Assembly: GCA_963978895.1 (NCBI GenBank)
Contig: OZ022242.1
Coordinates: 37,601,073 to 37,665,072 of the forward strand
Length of the DNA: 64,000 bases
DNA from: Erpobdella octoculata
Lineage: Eukaryota > Annelida > Clitellata > Hirudinida > Erpobdellidae
Reading direction: 5' to 3'
A program made the translations under genes and the position numbers. Below, in pieces: positions 12,936 to 32,759 of this stretch (position 1 is its first letter; every line of letters starts with the position of its first letter). A model generated the notes under the pieces. That model was not told where the DNA came from. It did not search any database and saw nothing but the letters and a program-made list of their open reading frames with translations.

Positions 12936-13889
12936 TGTTAAAAATGAACTACATTTCTCGGACACTTGGCTACGTGAACATATTTATCTTTCTCTGTCTC
13001 TCTTTCCTTCTACCTCTCTCTATATCTATCTATCTATCTATCCCTATCTCTCTTTTTCTTTTTTTCTCTGTTTCTCTCCTATCTGTTTCTCTCTCTCTGT
13101 TTCCATTTATCTATTTTTAATTTTTTTTCTTTTCTCTTTCTTTCCCTCTTTTTCTTTCACTATCTCTCGTCTCCTCCAACTCCCATATTAACTCTTTTTT
13201 TTCCATCGAGAAGTAACGTTCGAGTTACAAAAAGTAAACTGTCATTTACAACTTGATGATAAAAAAACAAACAATTTCATATAATACATTTTAACGGAAT
13301 TATTACGTTTTTTTTGCATCGTTCCCGTAATTTCTGTTTACGTAATGAAAACTTTTTTACGCAGAAGCTCGCAATGGTGGTCGATTGTATATCGTTGATA
13401 ATAATAATATTTTATTACGTAATAATATCATAATGTAAACGATATTACGGAGAAATATTATTTCAAGTACACACTCGCGTATTGACAATATTTTACGTTA
13501 TTAAACAGTTGTTGCGTATTAGATAATTGTACTATTCCAATTAGTGTAATGACTGAATTGCTTGTAAACATATTTTCGAGTAAATTCTATTTTTTAAATT
13601 CAATGTGTAAGAAATTAAAAATTTTTTTGCGTATTAAATAATTTAATTTATTAAATTGTTTTTTTTATTTTAGCGTCCAAGTCCTGTTTGAAGATTTAAT
13701 TTTTTGACTTTTTGACATCGACATTTTTTCTTGAAGTTTTTTTCTTCTCTTTTTCTTTTTCTCTTCATCATCATGTCTTCTTCCTCGCACACTTCGTGAA
13801 GTCGTCAAAAATTGAGAGAAAAAAACAAAACTAAAACAATAAAAATGAAAGTTTCAATCTCAAACATGTACGACATCCTAGTCGACCGT

Positions 13890-14545
13890 CTGTCTTCCGG
13901 TCTGTCTGCTTGCCTGCCTCTTTGCGTGTTTGCCTACTAACCTGTCTGCCTACTTGCCTGTCTGCCTACTAGCCTGTCTGCCTACTTGCCTGTCTGCCTA
14001 CTAGCCTGTCTGCCTACTAGCCTGTCTGCCTACTTGCATGTCTGCCTACTAGCCTGTCTGCCTACTATCCTGTCTGCCTGCTTGCCTGTCTGCCTGCTTG
14101 CCTGTCTGCCTACTTGCCTCTCTGCTTACTTGCCTGTCTGCCTACTAACCTGTCTGCCTACTTGCCTGTCTGCCTACTGGCATGTCTGCATACTAGCCTG
14201 CCTGCCTATTATCCTGTCTGCCTGCTTGCCTGTCTGCCTGCTTGCCTCTCTGCTTACTTGCCTGTCTGCCTACTAACCTGTCTGCCTACTTGCCTGTCTG
14301 CCTACTGGCATGTCTGCATACTAGCCTGCCTGCCTATTATCCTGTCTGCCTGCTTGCCTGTCTGCCTGCTTGCCTCTCTGCTTACTTGCCTGTCTGCTTG
14401 CTTTCCTGTCTGTTTGCTTGTCTGTCTGCTTGCTTGTCTGCTTGTCTGCTTGCTCGTCTGCTTGCTTGTCTTACCTGCTTGCCAACCTGCTTGTATGTCT
14501 GCCTGTTAGTATGCCTGTTCGTATGCCTACTTGTATTCCTACATA
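13890..14545. repeat. 16-bp CTGCC-type satellite with a 128-bp higher-order duplication
   Basis: Units of the type TGCCTACTTGCCTGTC vary at a few positions. The block starting about 14114 is repeated at about 14242, a 128-bp offset equal to eight 16-bp units, so the array has evolved by larger-scale duplication as well as unit slippage. Confidence 0.85.
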
Positions 14546-14989
14546 CCATGCATAAATTTTAAGAGTCGACGGGTTCTTTTTTTACATGCCATTTGAAATG
14601 AAACGAGAAATAAAAAACAAATGATGAAACAAAATTATTTTTTATTTCGTCTATTTCACGTCCTGAAGTTATGCTTTTCCCCTATTAATAATTTTTTTTT
14701 CTTCAAAAATTAATTATTTTCTGTTTAGTCATTTAAAAAAACCCCAGAAATAAAGCTCAACCTTCATGTTTCCCGCCACAACAAAGAGCCAGATTTTTTA
14801 GGTTTGCTTTTTATCTCCAAATCACGTGACAAAGTGTTTTGTATTTACAAAATTACAATTACATCTGTAATAAATATCTAATAAAAGAAAATGAATGCTA
14901 ACACGCAATCCTCCCACGCATCCATATCATTTCTTTTTTTTTGTATGATCTCTGTATTTACGAGTTTGCGGCTGTTGCAGCATGCACTT

Positions 14990-15300
14990 CTGCAAATGTG
15001 TGTGTAAGTGTCCAAGTGAATGTGTGTGTAAGTGTCCACGTGAATCTGTGTGTAAGTGTCCACTACATGAATGTGTGTGTAAGTGTCCACGTGAATGTGT
15101 GTGTAAGTGTCCACCACATGAATGTGTGTGTAAGTGTCCACATGAATGTGTGTGTGTAAGTGTCCATGTGAATGTGTGTGTAAGTGTCCACCACGTGGAT
15201 GTGTGTGTATGTGTCCACCACGTGTATGTGTGTGTATGTATGTATGTATGTATGTATGTATGTATGTATGTGTGTGTAAGTACGTGTGTGTGTGTGTGCA
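14990..15300. repeat. GTGTAAGTGTCC minisatellite and (GTAT)n
   Basis: About eight copies of a 24-30 bp unit containing GTGTGTAAGTGTCCACNTGAA, then GTAT tetranucleotides at about 15233-15270 and GT repeats. Confidence 0.85.
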
Positions 15301-15999
15301 AAGTACTCACGCTCCTATGAGGTATATATGTAATTCTATGTGAAAGATTGTAGTATGTCTGTGAGCCTAATCGATATTGTCCGAGCGACAGTGGTGTAGT
15401 GCCCCATCGATTTGAAGCAACTGTGTCCATCTTAAAGCGACGTGTTTAAGTCGTCCATTTCAGGGATGTGCTGGTGAAGTTGATTTATCGTATCTTTTAT
15501 TTTCGTTTATTTATTTATTTTATCGACCTTTTAAAAATATAAACGTTTCTTGATCGTAAAACGTTTCTATAACCCGAGTAGCTACTGTGAAAGATTGATT
15601 TGCAACTTTTGATGGCGCAATTTTGATGTTTTTGTTCCAATGGTTCATGTGGAGGGAAACCGATGATATTTGACGCAATGATTTTTCACTTTGTTGAAGC
15701 AAAACTTGGAAAAAAGTTGCTATTCTATTGACAAGCCCGGTGTGAGATAAATCGAAAGAATGGAATTCGAAAATTTTGTCACTTTTGAAAACAACCCGAA
15801 TAAACATTTTAATGGTCGAAAAAAACTTTAAAAACAAAAAACTGACGACACGTGATCCATTCAACCGGAAGTTTACAAGCTGCTCTCTCTACCGGAAGTT
15901 TGAGTGCGAGACAATTTGATTTCAGAGTTGAAGAGGTTTAAAGTTTTGTTCCATTAAAGGCAGAATAATTTTTTATACTTTCAATTTAGCTAAAAAAAA

Positions 16000-16275
16000 T
16001 ATCATCCATCCATCCATCTAACTATCTTCCATCCATCCAATTGTCCGTCCGTCTATCCATCCTTCCATCCATCCATCCATCCATCCATCCATCCATCCAT
16101 CCATCTAACTATCTTCCATCCATCTAATTGTCAATCCGTCCATCCATCCGTCCGTCCGTCAGTCCGTCCGTCAGTCCGTCCATCCATCCGTCCGTCCGTC
16201 CGTCCGTCCGTCCATCCATCCATCCATCCATCCATTCACTCATTTAACAATGCATACACCCATTCATCCACTCAC
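16000..16275. repeat. (CCAT/CCGT)n tetranucleotide array
   Basis: CCAT units with blocks of CCGT; a CATCTAACTATCTTCCATC segment occurs twice about 90 bp apart. Confidence 0.9.
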
Positions 16276-16560
16276 TCACCAATGCATACATCGGTCTCCC
16301 AGCCCAAAAAAAACACATAATATCTATCTATGATAAATATATATATCGCAGAATAATCAACTTAATAGATTATATCGACTACATGCAGCAAGCCACCAGA
16401 TATATATGTGCTAATAACTATATCATCATCATCACATTCACTAGGTAGGTGTGCCAATAACCATATCAACATCACATTCATCAGGTTTATCGCACAGCTC
16501 CGTATTATGTGTAATTTCAACAAACAGATCGACAATATTGTCTTTTCTGTCCTTTACTCG

Positions 16561-16598
<38 letters not shown>

Positions 16599-16984
16599 TC
16601 TCCCACCGGGTCATCTTTGACATTATCTTCTCCTTATAATTTTCATATCCGTACAGCTGATATTCCTCCCACTTGAGCAGACCACCCACCCGGCTGAAAA
16701 GTCATTCCCAAACAAATTCTTCTCCTTAAGGAGAGCGAATCCTGCGATAACGACGTTGCAATTCCATATTTCCCTCTCATTTATTTCATATCAATTTGTT
16801 CTTTCATAACATTCTGCCTTTCTTTTTATTTTTTTAACTTTTAATAATAATAATTTTGAGACAGTTTTGTTCAAGATGGTGTCATTGCAAATTAGTAAGT
16901 TCTTATAACTACTCAGAAAATTTTTAAACCTAACAAAAACTTGAGATTGCATAAATGGGGTTGACGCTGGCAATAAAAATAATA

Positions 16985-17130
16985 ATGATGATAATAATAA
17001 TAATAATGACGATGAAGACGACGAAGACGACGAAGTTAAAAAAGATGATGATGGCGATGATGATGATGGCAACCACTTTGATAATGATGATGATTATGGT
17101 GGTGGTCGTGGTGGTGATGATGATGATGGC
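16985..17130. repeat. (GAT)n tract
   Basis: GAT, GAC and GGT triplets. Confidence 0.85.
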
Positions 17131-17274
17131 AAAAACTGAGGCTGTTTAAAATAGAAATGGAGTTAAAATCTCTAAGGCGTGTGACAAGATCAAAGGAAGA
17201 GTCACCGACTCTCGTTTCTTCTTTCCAGCACTTCCACCACCATCCCCCATACACTCCCATTAGCACCATCCTTG

Positions 17275-17526
<252 letters not shown>

Positions 17527-18443
17527 CCAACATCCCTGTAAAAGAAAATGCGCTGAAATTGACGGACAGAAATCTCCCAATTAAAAAAAGTTAAACTTCA
17601 AAAACGTGCAGAATTTCCATTGAGAGTTTGAAAATTCAGAAAATTTTTATATTCAAGTTTTTTTTAGCAATATAAATGTTTTTTTTTGTATAATATTTTT
17701 CAAATATTTATTTAAAAAAAGCCCTCATTTTTGACGGGATTTTTATAGTATAAAATATAATTTTTGAATATTTATCTAAAAATGCCATCATTTTTGAAGG
17801 GGTTTTTCTAGTATAAAATGCTCCTTAAGATATTAATACCAATGATCCTTTATAAATGCACATATAAAATGTAACTCATAAAACATTCATAGCAATTACA
17901 ATTTATAATACTGATTATAAAATAAATATCTGTAAATTTTTTATGCGGACTTCATATTTACACGGTGACACATTTCCGACAGGAGGTTATTAATATTAAA
18001 AAAAAACGAGTTTTTATTTTTCATGGAGTTTTCATTTCTATTATTATTCCAAAACTGTTTCAGTTTTTTCCGAGGGGTGTGTGTGGGGGGGGGGGGAGGG
18101 TGTCCCAAGTGACCTAATTTTAGGATGGCCCCCGCTCGCACGAGCTATCTGGAAACAGCGAAAGCGCCAAAGGAAAGCCCGTAAACAAGAAAGTTAATTT
18201 TTTTTCCATCGAGTGATACAAAAATATCATTCCCATTTTTACGAGTACTTCGTAATTTCGTATTACTAGCGCTCGTTTACAGCTTTACAATGGTAATTTT
18301 TTGACTGCTTACATCTCCCGTAGGTGCGTTATGGTCTGAAAAATTTAGATTTTTTTTATCTGTCTCCTTTTACATCAGGCGAACTTATAAATGTTTCAGG
18401 GGCCATAAAAAGACCCGACCGCTTTATCGGACGAACATTACCG

Positions 18444-18501
18444 GAGATAGAGAGAAAGAGAGAAAGAGAGAGAGAGAGAAAGAGAAAGAGAGAGAGAAAG
18501 A

Positions 18502-18552
<51 letters not shown>

Positions 18553-18566
18553 GGAGGGAGGGAGAA
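18444..18566. repeat. (GA)n tract
   Basis: GAGAAA and GA repeats, grading into GGGA. Confidence 0.9.
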
Positions 18567-19563
18567 AAGTACGGATAACAATTTATGAAATTGTTAAAAA
18601 ATAAAAAAAAAACGTTATTTATCGCATATAAACTGTAACATTTATTCAATTTTCTTTGTTCATTTGCGTTTCCCCCGCGCGTGGTAGATATAAAACCCTG
18701 AGGTCATCAATTTTTTATCGGGTCATATTAGGCAGAGGGACTCCGAACGCTCCCCTCCCTCCCCCAGGGTGGACCGTTTGCGATCGACCATAGAGTTTTA
18801 CTGTGCGCATACAAAAATTTTATCTGGCAGGGCGCTTGGGGACGCCTCGATAACTTTGAAATATATTTTTAAAAACTTTTTTTTTAGTTTTCGAGGCTGA
18901 TCACGTGATCACACGGCGTGGCCATGGTGACGGAGGCTGTGATGATGATGATGATGGTAACGATTTTACTGGGGTTCATGATAGTAGTTGTAATTTGAAT
19001 AATTATAGTAACAGATATAGTAATAATATAAATAGTAAAAATGATGATATTCGTAATATTTATATAAATAATTTCAGGTTTGTACTGGTAAAACAAGTTT
19101 GAAATTATAATTATGGAGTTTATGTAATTATTTTTACAAGCTACCCAGTATTATTAATAATATTTTATTATTTATAATCAAAATTATTGCATTTTTATGC
19201 TATAGTAATTATTTATACGCATAAATATTAATAATAAAATACGAATAACGTAAATTAATTAATTAATTGCAGACGTGATGAAGACGAATCGGGATATTAT
19301 CGGCAATCTGATTCAAGACTGCCGTAATATATTCTGATTGCAGGGAAGCTAATGAATTGGAAAGATATATTGAAATAATACTTTAAAAATAAATAAAAAT
19401 TCATAAATTTATTTTTAAATAAATAAAATATATAACAACATGTTTGAAAAGATAAAATAATTTAACCAATTTTTTATTGGTTCTCTTAAACGTATTTACA
19501 TAAGCAACTTTAAAATTACTTTTTTCAAATATTTAAACTTTATTAATTATTGTAAATTTTATT

Positions 19564-20200
19564 TTGTCTTCTCTTATTTTGTCTTTTTTTCTCTTTCTCT
19601 TCTTCTTATTTTCTCTTGTTTTCTTTTTCTTTTCTTTTTCTCTCTCTATCTCTCTCTCTCTTCTTATTTTTTTTCCATTTTTCTTTCTCTTTTTTTATCT
19701 TTCATCAATTCGTTCCACTCTCTTCTATTGCATGTCAACAAATAAACAAATTGGCCACGAAGGTTGAATCATTGAAAACGTGTTGTCATTATACTTTTCC
19801 TCCTCCTCCTCTTTTTCCTGCTCCTCCTCCTCCTCTTCGTCCTCCTTTTTCTCCATTTCCACCTTCGTTTTCGGAAGATTTTTGCCAAGAGTTTTTCCAC
19901 TTCCACCACCATTGACGTCCTTGCTTTTACATTTCCCATGTACCGGGTATATTTTTATAACTTTTTCACTTTCTTTTTTCTAGCTATCTCTTTCCGAGTA
20001 TTTTTTTTTACAATTTTTCTTACTTTCTCTCTTTTTCTCATTCTCTCTCTGTCTCTCTTTGTCTGGTTTTTTCTTTTTATTTCTTTCTGGCTATCTCTCT
20101 TTTTTTCTCTGGCTCTTCTTTTTTCTCTCTCCCTCTTTCTCTCTCTCTCTTTCTCTATCTTTATCTGGCTATCTCTTTCTCGGTTCGACTCTTTTCTTCT
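19564..20200. repeat. Polypyrimidine-rich region
   Basis: Repeated CTTT/TCTC tracts on the plus strand with TCC triplets near 19800-19850. No gene recognised. Confidence 0.7.
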
Positions 20201-20586
20201 TAAATCTTCTTTCCGGATACTTCAGAGGCAGATCTACAATTCGGTACCGGCATAAAACAGGTGTAAAAGTGTCGTCAGGTGCATGTTTTACCAGCCCACA
20301 CCTCTCCTTCTATCCTCTCCTCCGCTCCTCATTTGCACCCACGCCAAACTTTGACCTTGCCTACCTAAAGTGCCGAAGCTCGTGTTGACCTCTAGAAGTT
20401 TAATGGCGAACAGGGATCATGCAATCAACCCTTTGATATTCCATCATGAGCCAGGAATAAATTTAGAGAAGATTTATTAGATTCTAGATTGAGAAATTCT
20501 TTTCGATAAAACGATCAAAGATGTTGTCGTTATGGCCGACATCATTATTATATAACCATTGTCATCATTGACATCGTGTCAGCATG

Positions 20587-20822
20587 TCAGCATCATCATC
20601 ATCATCATCATCGTCATCAACGTCATCATCATCATCATCATCATTAATCATCATCATCATCACCGCCACCACCACCACCGTCGTCGTCTTTATTGTCATC
20701 GTCATCGTCATCATCATTGTCATCATCATCATTATCATCATTATCATTATTATCATCATCATCATCACCATCACCAGCATCATCATCGTTATCATCATCA
20801 TCATCATCAACATCAACATGAC
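20587..20822. repeat. (CAT)n trinucleotide tract
   Basis: CAT, CGT, CAC and ATT triplets. Confidence 0.9.
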
Positions 20823-21519
20823 CGTCATCTTCACTGTCAGCCTAAAGGTTGTCAAATGAATCCTAATTAATAATCGATCTGCCCATCAAGTTCATCTTTC
20901 GATTATATATTTTTAATAATGCCAATAATAATAATAGTAATCAAATCATAGAATTCATTCCTGAATATCTAGAAGAATCACAAGACTGAATATTTCATTT
21001 CAACACAGCGGTCGAATTGGGAGTTATTAACTGTACATAATCTGGTTCTCATTCAATGCTTGAAAGGATCTCAGAGTGACACTCAAAGCCTTAATAAAAT
21101 GATAGTTCGATGCCCTTGTCAAACTTTTCGGAGGTTTTAATTTAATACGGAATTAAAAACAATTTTGTTTAAAATAAAAAAAATGAAAAGGAATGTACCG
21201 GTTCTAGCAATTAAAATGAAATTCAAATTAATTTTTTAACTCTGAAAAAACGTTGCTTCGATTTTCTAGAATAATAATCCACTATTCGAATGAACCAGAA
21301 TGCTATAGCCTCGTTTTTACTTAATGGATTTTTATTTACTTGTTTTTATTATTTATTTAATTGAAATATAAATTTGATTTAATAATTTTTTTTTTCAAAA
21401 ACCTTTTAAATTTTCATAAAAATAAAACTTTTCAGATCTTGACCGACATTTTGCGAGGTTTTCATTTTTGCGAATCTGAACACGTATTCGTTGGTGATCA
21501 TGTCGATCATCATTATTTA

Positions 21520-21688
21520 TGGTGATGATAGTGGTAGGGATGGTGGTGGTGGTGGTAGGGATGGTGGTGGTGGTGGTAATAATGATGATGATGATGATGA
21601 TGATGATGAGGAGGAGGACAGTGAAGATGATGATGATAGTGGTGATGACGATGGTGGGGACGATGACGATAAGTATGATAAAGGATGA
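21520..21688. repeat. (GGT/GAT)n trinucleotide tract
   Basis: Two GGGATGGTGGTGGTGGT blocks followed by GAT triplets. Confidence 0.9.
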
Positions 21689-22284
21689 TGATTAACAACT
21701 AGATTTTATTAAATCCGAAAAACAATATTAGAAGAATAAATCTTTTATTTTTCTAAAGAGTTAAACAACCAGCCTGCCATGATAAACTAGCTACCAATTT
21801 TTTGACTTATAAAATAATCATCATCTAGAATTTCTGTTGTTTTAATGTTTTGAGTCTAAAATAATCATTGTACGGATCTAGAACTGTGAGAAGATGATCA
21901 TAGTTTTTACGAACCACGGCTGAATAAAACCTGTTCAATAAAAAAAGTACTGTTAAGGTCTTTTTTGATAGTAAAATTATTTCATATAAACCGGTTACAG
22001 AGTGGTATGATGGACCATAGAAAGTTAATTATAAAAAGATTCTTAAATGATCAGTGTGATCTTTCGATGAACTGATAGAACTTAAAAAAAAATTTCTACA
22101 ATTCCTGCAGCTAAACTAATAGGTTATTAATACGCTTTAGAGATTGTCCTAGAGTAATCAAAATTCACAAAATAAGTTCATTATAGCTACCGGTCAAAGT
22201 CATTGTAAATTAACCCACAATGACGTTTCCATACGTCAAGTTCGTATACTGAAGCGTAAATGTAACAGCGGACATTTTTTCACT

Positions 22285-23412
22285 CTTTTTTAAATTTTTG
22301 CTTTGGCGGGCACTGCGACATCCTGTTGGAGCTGTTATCTGTGCCACCAGTTGGTTTGTGACTTGTAGCGTATATGTGATTGTAGACTTGAGTGTCTCTG
22401 GTTTTTGTGTGGCATCCTGGAATTCTGGCATCCTGGATTCCTTTCTCTTAGCCGTTTCATCTATTATTAATCATTCAAAAAAATCATTTTACCCAAAAAA
22501 TCATTAATGCTGCATTGAACAGTCTATTTGATGACCGCAAAACTAAGTTGCTTGAGTCGAGACACGCAATGACGATGCTGCCTGTATTCGAAGGTCGATC
22601 AACCCTTCACAGGGATTGTCAAACCACGGGTATCTCTTGTTGAAACTTTTCTTGTAACTCGGGCTGATGTAATGCAATACAATTATTTTCACATTTTCAG
22701 AAGAAATTACACTATATTTAGGTTTAAAAATAAAATGCATACAAGCTTGTTTTAAACAGCAAAGCAGAACCACAGAGCGGCTACGTTGCCAATTAGCGAT
22801 AGGGCAGAAAAGGATACCAACAGTACATGCGGTCACTTTAACGAGAAATTCTAACCCGAAAAATTTTAAAACTTTTATCAAAACAATTTTAACTGTAAAT
22901 CACGTTATAGAAAACAACGAAATCCTCAAAGCATTTTTAACAATTGATAATTATTATTAGTTTATGTTTTTCTAATGAAACAAATTAGTTAAAATTTAAT
23001 CTATAAGTTTCTGCCATTAATTTACTAAAAATTGTTTTTTAAATTCATATAAATGAAACCAAATTGATTCACTCTGATCCCTAAAAAAAATTCCGAGGAC
23101 ACTGGTACGGGCCGCGGGGGGTGTTGACACAGAATGAGGTACCTGGGTCACAATCGTTTACCCCTTCGCACTCATTGTTATCTGAAAATTAATAAAAATC
23201 ATTCGAATATTCACGTCATGGATGGTATGCTAGTAAATAAATATGCTACGTCATGTTTGTTTATTATTCATTATAAAAGTTTCTGACCCCGGCATACGGT
23301 CCAGTTCAGTCTTTGGTAGCCCCTCGGACAGCTGGAGTTGTACGTACGATCCAGATGTGTTTGGTTCACTACAGGGTTGTGTTGTGAGTTGCATTCGCTG
23401 GCGTCTTGATTA
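22285..23412 (-). pseudogene. Decayed copy of the 3' half of the WSC/EGF receptor gene
   Basis: On the minus strand four segments follow the order of the last exons of the gene at 32760-37950. About 23412-23280 matches its second calcium-binding EGF exon (GACGCCAGCGAATGC...), but the frame is disrupted and some Cys are lost. About 23190-23093 matches its third, ending in an early TAG. About 22880-22770 matches the TM exon, where four extra nucleotides shift the frame. About 22430-22290 matches the tail exon: I/VYAT and a C-terminal PPK motif are recognisable, but the original stop is changed to CAA and translation would run six residues further. Similarity continues into the 3' flank (about 22130-22310 versus 32540-32760), so this was a genomic duplication, not a retrocopy. 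No WSC or first EGF exons were found upstream. Confidence 0.75.
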
Positions 23413-24162
23413 TGAAACTTAAACGTTATATTAACCCAAATCAGTGCAAAGATCTGTTGGTTTATTTTGAGTGAATCTTTAAACAAGTTTCGATACTTCA
23501 AACTGTCAGTATAATTCTCCCAAAAATAAATAAATAAAATATGACTTGATTATTGATTTCGTTTTTAGTATCTTCAATCTAAATAAAAATCAGATATGAA
23601 TTGAAGAGGTTTATAAGAAAACTTCAAAAAACATTTGGTAAGAGGAGAGACCGAGAGGAGTTGGAACAATTTTGACTTTTAACAAATGAATTACTGAAAC
23701 ATGACATGATTATTGATTTTAATATCTTTAATTTAAATAGAGATAAGATATAAATTGACTTGAAAAAGTTTATAAGAAAACATAAAAAAACAGTTGATAG
23801 TACCGACGCTTTCCAAATGAGTTTCATGTTTAACAAACAGTTTAAATTTTTTTTTAAAATCTGTTTCTAATTATTTCGATTGTTGAAATAGCTTTTTCTA
23901 TAATTATAAAAGCTCCTAATTAATTGTGTACTTATTTTTTTGATGAAATCAATTGTTTTAGAAGCATTTTTTTTTATTTTTAACAATAATTTCATTTAGG
24001 CAATTTTTATTCATCTTCAATTTATTTTTACCCAATAATCTACGTTTTTAAATAAATTTCTAGCATTTCAGCGTTTCTTAAAACTTGATGATGATGGTGA
24101 TGATGATGATGACTATGACGATGACGATGACGATGACGGTGACGGTGACGATGACGATGACA

Positions 24163-24238
<76 letters not shown>

Positions 24239-24255
24239 TGATGATGATGATGATT

Positions 24256-24286
<31 letters not shown>

Positions 24287-24287
24287 C

Positions 24288-24347
<60 letters not shown>

Positions 24348-25878
24348 AAATACGGTGGTGGTGGTGATGATGATGATGGTGGTGATGATAAATACGGTGA
24401 TGATGATCACGTTTTGAGAAAAAGATTAATTAGACTATTTTCAGTCAACAAAATAAAATAAGAGGATTAAATTTTTTTTCTCAAAATTAATTTTTTTTCT
24501 CAGAATTAGACAATAAGCCTGCCATATAATGAACTCGCGTCAAAGTGAATCCTAAGATAATAAACTCTGAGACTTATAAAATAATCACCATGAATTTATT
24601 TCGTCATCTTGTAGTAACAGAAAGTGAATCATCATCATCATCATAAAATCTTAAGTTGATTATTAACAAACTTAAACAATAACAGTTTGTGAACTAACAT
24701 TAAACTAGTGACGACCCGTTAAAAATGACGGAAAAACGATTTAGTGACCATTGCAGCGTCACCTAACAGCGTAACGCGAATATCTTACATACATAGGCTT
24801 TGATCTTAAGGCTATCAAACTCGTCTGGCCAAGTTTGAACCCAAGCCAGTTTTAAACAAGATTTTTAAGCCAAGTATAAAAAAATATGACCCTGGCCGGG
24901 CCTAAATTAGACGGGACGGTCCACGAAAAATCGGCCAGTGCAGTACTCGAATACATGAGAAATTATGAATTTGGATACTGAATCAACAATCATGAAATCG
25001 GAAGAAGATAGGGAAAAGGGTTGTCGGTGTGTCTTTGACGGGAGTCAATGACGTAAGTGGTGGTGGTGATGATGATGGCAACTTGATGCTTAAACTTCCT
25101 TTTCTTCAGACACGTGTTTGTCTTTCAGTCGTTTTTTAAAGGTTTTCAAAATGCATTTTTAAAAAAAAGAAAAAAAAATTGTCTTTTCCTTAAACATGTT
25201 TTTCACCTTCAACCAACTCAATTATTAATTAAAAAATAATTTTTCAATTTTAAACGTTTAAAAAACTTAATAACTTCGTCCAAGGACAACGGAAGCGAGA
25301 GCGACACAAACTACAGCAGCCCACACACCCACCACTGATGGCTTCAGAAGCGACTTCTGCCTTCGTCCTTGTAGTTCAAAAATCAACTTATTCACGACTA
25401 GAAGGTTTCATTGCTGATGAGATTCCATACATGCTAGAACAAAAAGAACAATTTTAATTGATTTCTTTGTTTAGTAATAAATGATCGGTCATATATGGCT
25501 CATTCTACTGTATTCTATATATATATATAAAAATATTTTTTCTTTCTTAGTGCATTTGAATAAAAGCGTGTATTTACTTTTTTTGAACTATGATCATCTG
25601 CAGCCTAATTAATGTTTTTATCAAATGTTTTGGGTTTTCTGTATAAACTATAAAGTCATTCGGCTGTTGAATAACTCCGCTTAAAAGCTGCTGTAATTTT
25701 TTTGGCTGTTTTCAGATGACAGAAAGAATAAGATTTGAAAGCTAAAATAATTTTTTTTTATATTTTCAAATACTTATAAGCCTGACTTCTAGTTCTTAAA
25801 TCATTTTTGAATTCTTCGGTTTAAACGAGAAAATTCAACTCACTTGTTGCGGTGCGCAGAAAATCAATTTCAACCTAC
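23413..25878. other. Intergenic region without recognised gene
   Basis: AT-rich. It contains a GAT/GAC array (24085-24410), a short GGCC-rich dispersed repeat at about 24830-24960 (related to 39330-40100), and a motif near 24510-24600 (AAGCCTGCCATA...) resembling 21765-21840. The 5' end of the F-lectin receptor gene presumably lies at the right edge; GTGCGCAG at 25852-25859 could be a splice acceptor for its first coding exon. Confidence 0.5.
24085..24412. repeat. (GATGAC)n / (GAT)n array
   Basis: GATGAC hexamers at about 24115-24235, then GAT triplets to about 24345, then a duplicated GATAAATACGGTGGTG-like block. Confidence 0.95.
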
Positions 25879-31508
<5,630 letters not shown>

Positions 31509-32759
31509 AGTTTTGTTGAATATGAACTATTTGTTAAAAATTTTCTATTTAGCTAAATTTTCATGTTTTTGGTAAAGTGTATTTTTATTTAATTTAAAAC
31601 GTTGGACTGCTTAAAAAAATAAATTTTTAGTTGTTATTTTGGTGTTATTATTTCAATAACTTTTTAAACAGATTCTAATGATTATCTATTTCTTGGTTGT
31701 CGACTTACTGAATTTATTAATTTTTGTGCGGTCCTTTTGCAAGGGTGTATAAGTTAACTATGGGAAGAGATTCAATAACAGCAGTTAAGGCTTACTTATA
31801 ATTATTTGATAAAGCAAGTTATTATCTAGTATACTTCAATCATTTTTGTGGAACCTTTTAAAGATCCGATACGGTTCCACAATATGGTACAATGTAGAAC
31901 AATAATTATCTAATATAATCATCATTATCTTCATCTATTACTCTACGTTTAGTTGCAAATCATTATTCAATATGCTTTCAAATTTTGTTTCTAACGTGGC
32001 TTTGTAGATAGTTATATTTTTAATTTATTACACATAAAACTTAAAAAACGCTAGTTTCTATGTTATCTGTGCATTAATTTGTTTACTAACATAACTTTTA
32101 TAGCTTATCTGATTAAAAATAAGACATTATTTATTCCTTTTCTTGTTTTTTCTTGTGGTTTTCCTTGTCAATAAAATTTGTATTAAAAACTAACTTTTTG
32201 ATTTGTTAGTCATTGAACTATAATTTACTAATTAATCAAAACAATAAAAAACAAGTTTTTAAGAAACCGGAGCATGAAAACACTGCCCGACAAAGTTTTC
32301 AAAAGCAAAATTATTTTATTTAAACAAGTTGCAGAATAAGTCGATAAAGCATGAAAATTCAAATATTAAAAGTTTCTTCAACGATCAGTTGGCGTTTTTA
32401 AGTAAATTGTGTTCTAGTAAAATTGATAAACATCTGTGATACAATCAACCGCCAGACAAATTTAATACTCGGTAATGCCTCAAACAGAAATCTTAATATA
32501 AATCAGCTAGCTACGACAAATTAGTATAACACTTAAATATTTGTTCTAGAGCAATCAAAACTTGCCAAACAAGTCCAATATAGCTAGCTGCCTATCAAAC
32601 TCATCGGGAATTGTTCACGATAAATTTTTCATAAGTTAATTTTATATACTGATACATAACTTCAATGATCGGAACGGTTTTACGATCCATATCCGTAGTT
32701 TTCATCTAGTTTCATCGATTCATCCAGTAGTTTTACTACAGTCAAATATTTTCTCCATT
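31509..32759. other. Intergenic region between convergent receptor genes
   Basis: 1.25 kb, AT-rich, holding the 3' UTRs of both flanking genes. AATAAA occurs at 31619 and an ATAAAA-type site near 32170 on the plus strand. Part of 32540-32760 resembles 22130-22310 next to the pseudogene. No other gene seen. Confidence 0.6.

Noticed and set aside
13986..14562. Cys/Leu/Ala-rich frames that could look like a secreted Cys-rich protein
   Set aside because: Direct consequence of the 16-bp CTGCC satellite; no start, signal or splice context.
14941..15343. Cys-rich frames with regular CVCKCP spacing
   Set aside because: Produced by the GTGTAAGTGTCC minisatellite; the same array gives His/Thr repeats on the other strand.
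16000..16275. CRISPR-like regular repeats
   Set aside because: Tetranucleotide repeat without spacers in an animal genome.
18050..18190. GC-rich stretch with a poly-G run, possible promoter
   Set aside because: No linked open frame or initiator evidence; probably a dispersed repeat edge.
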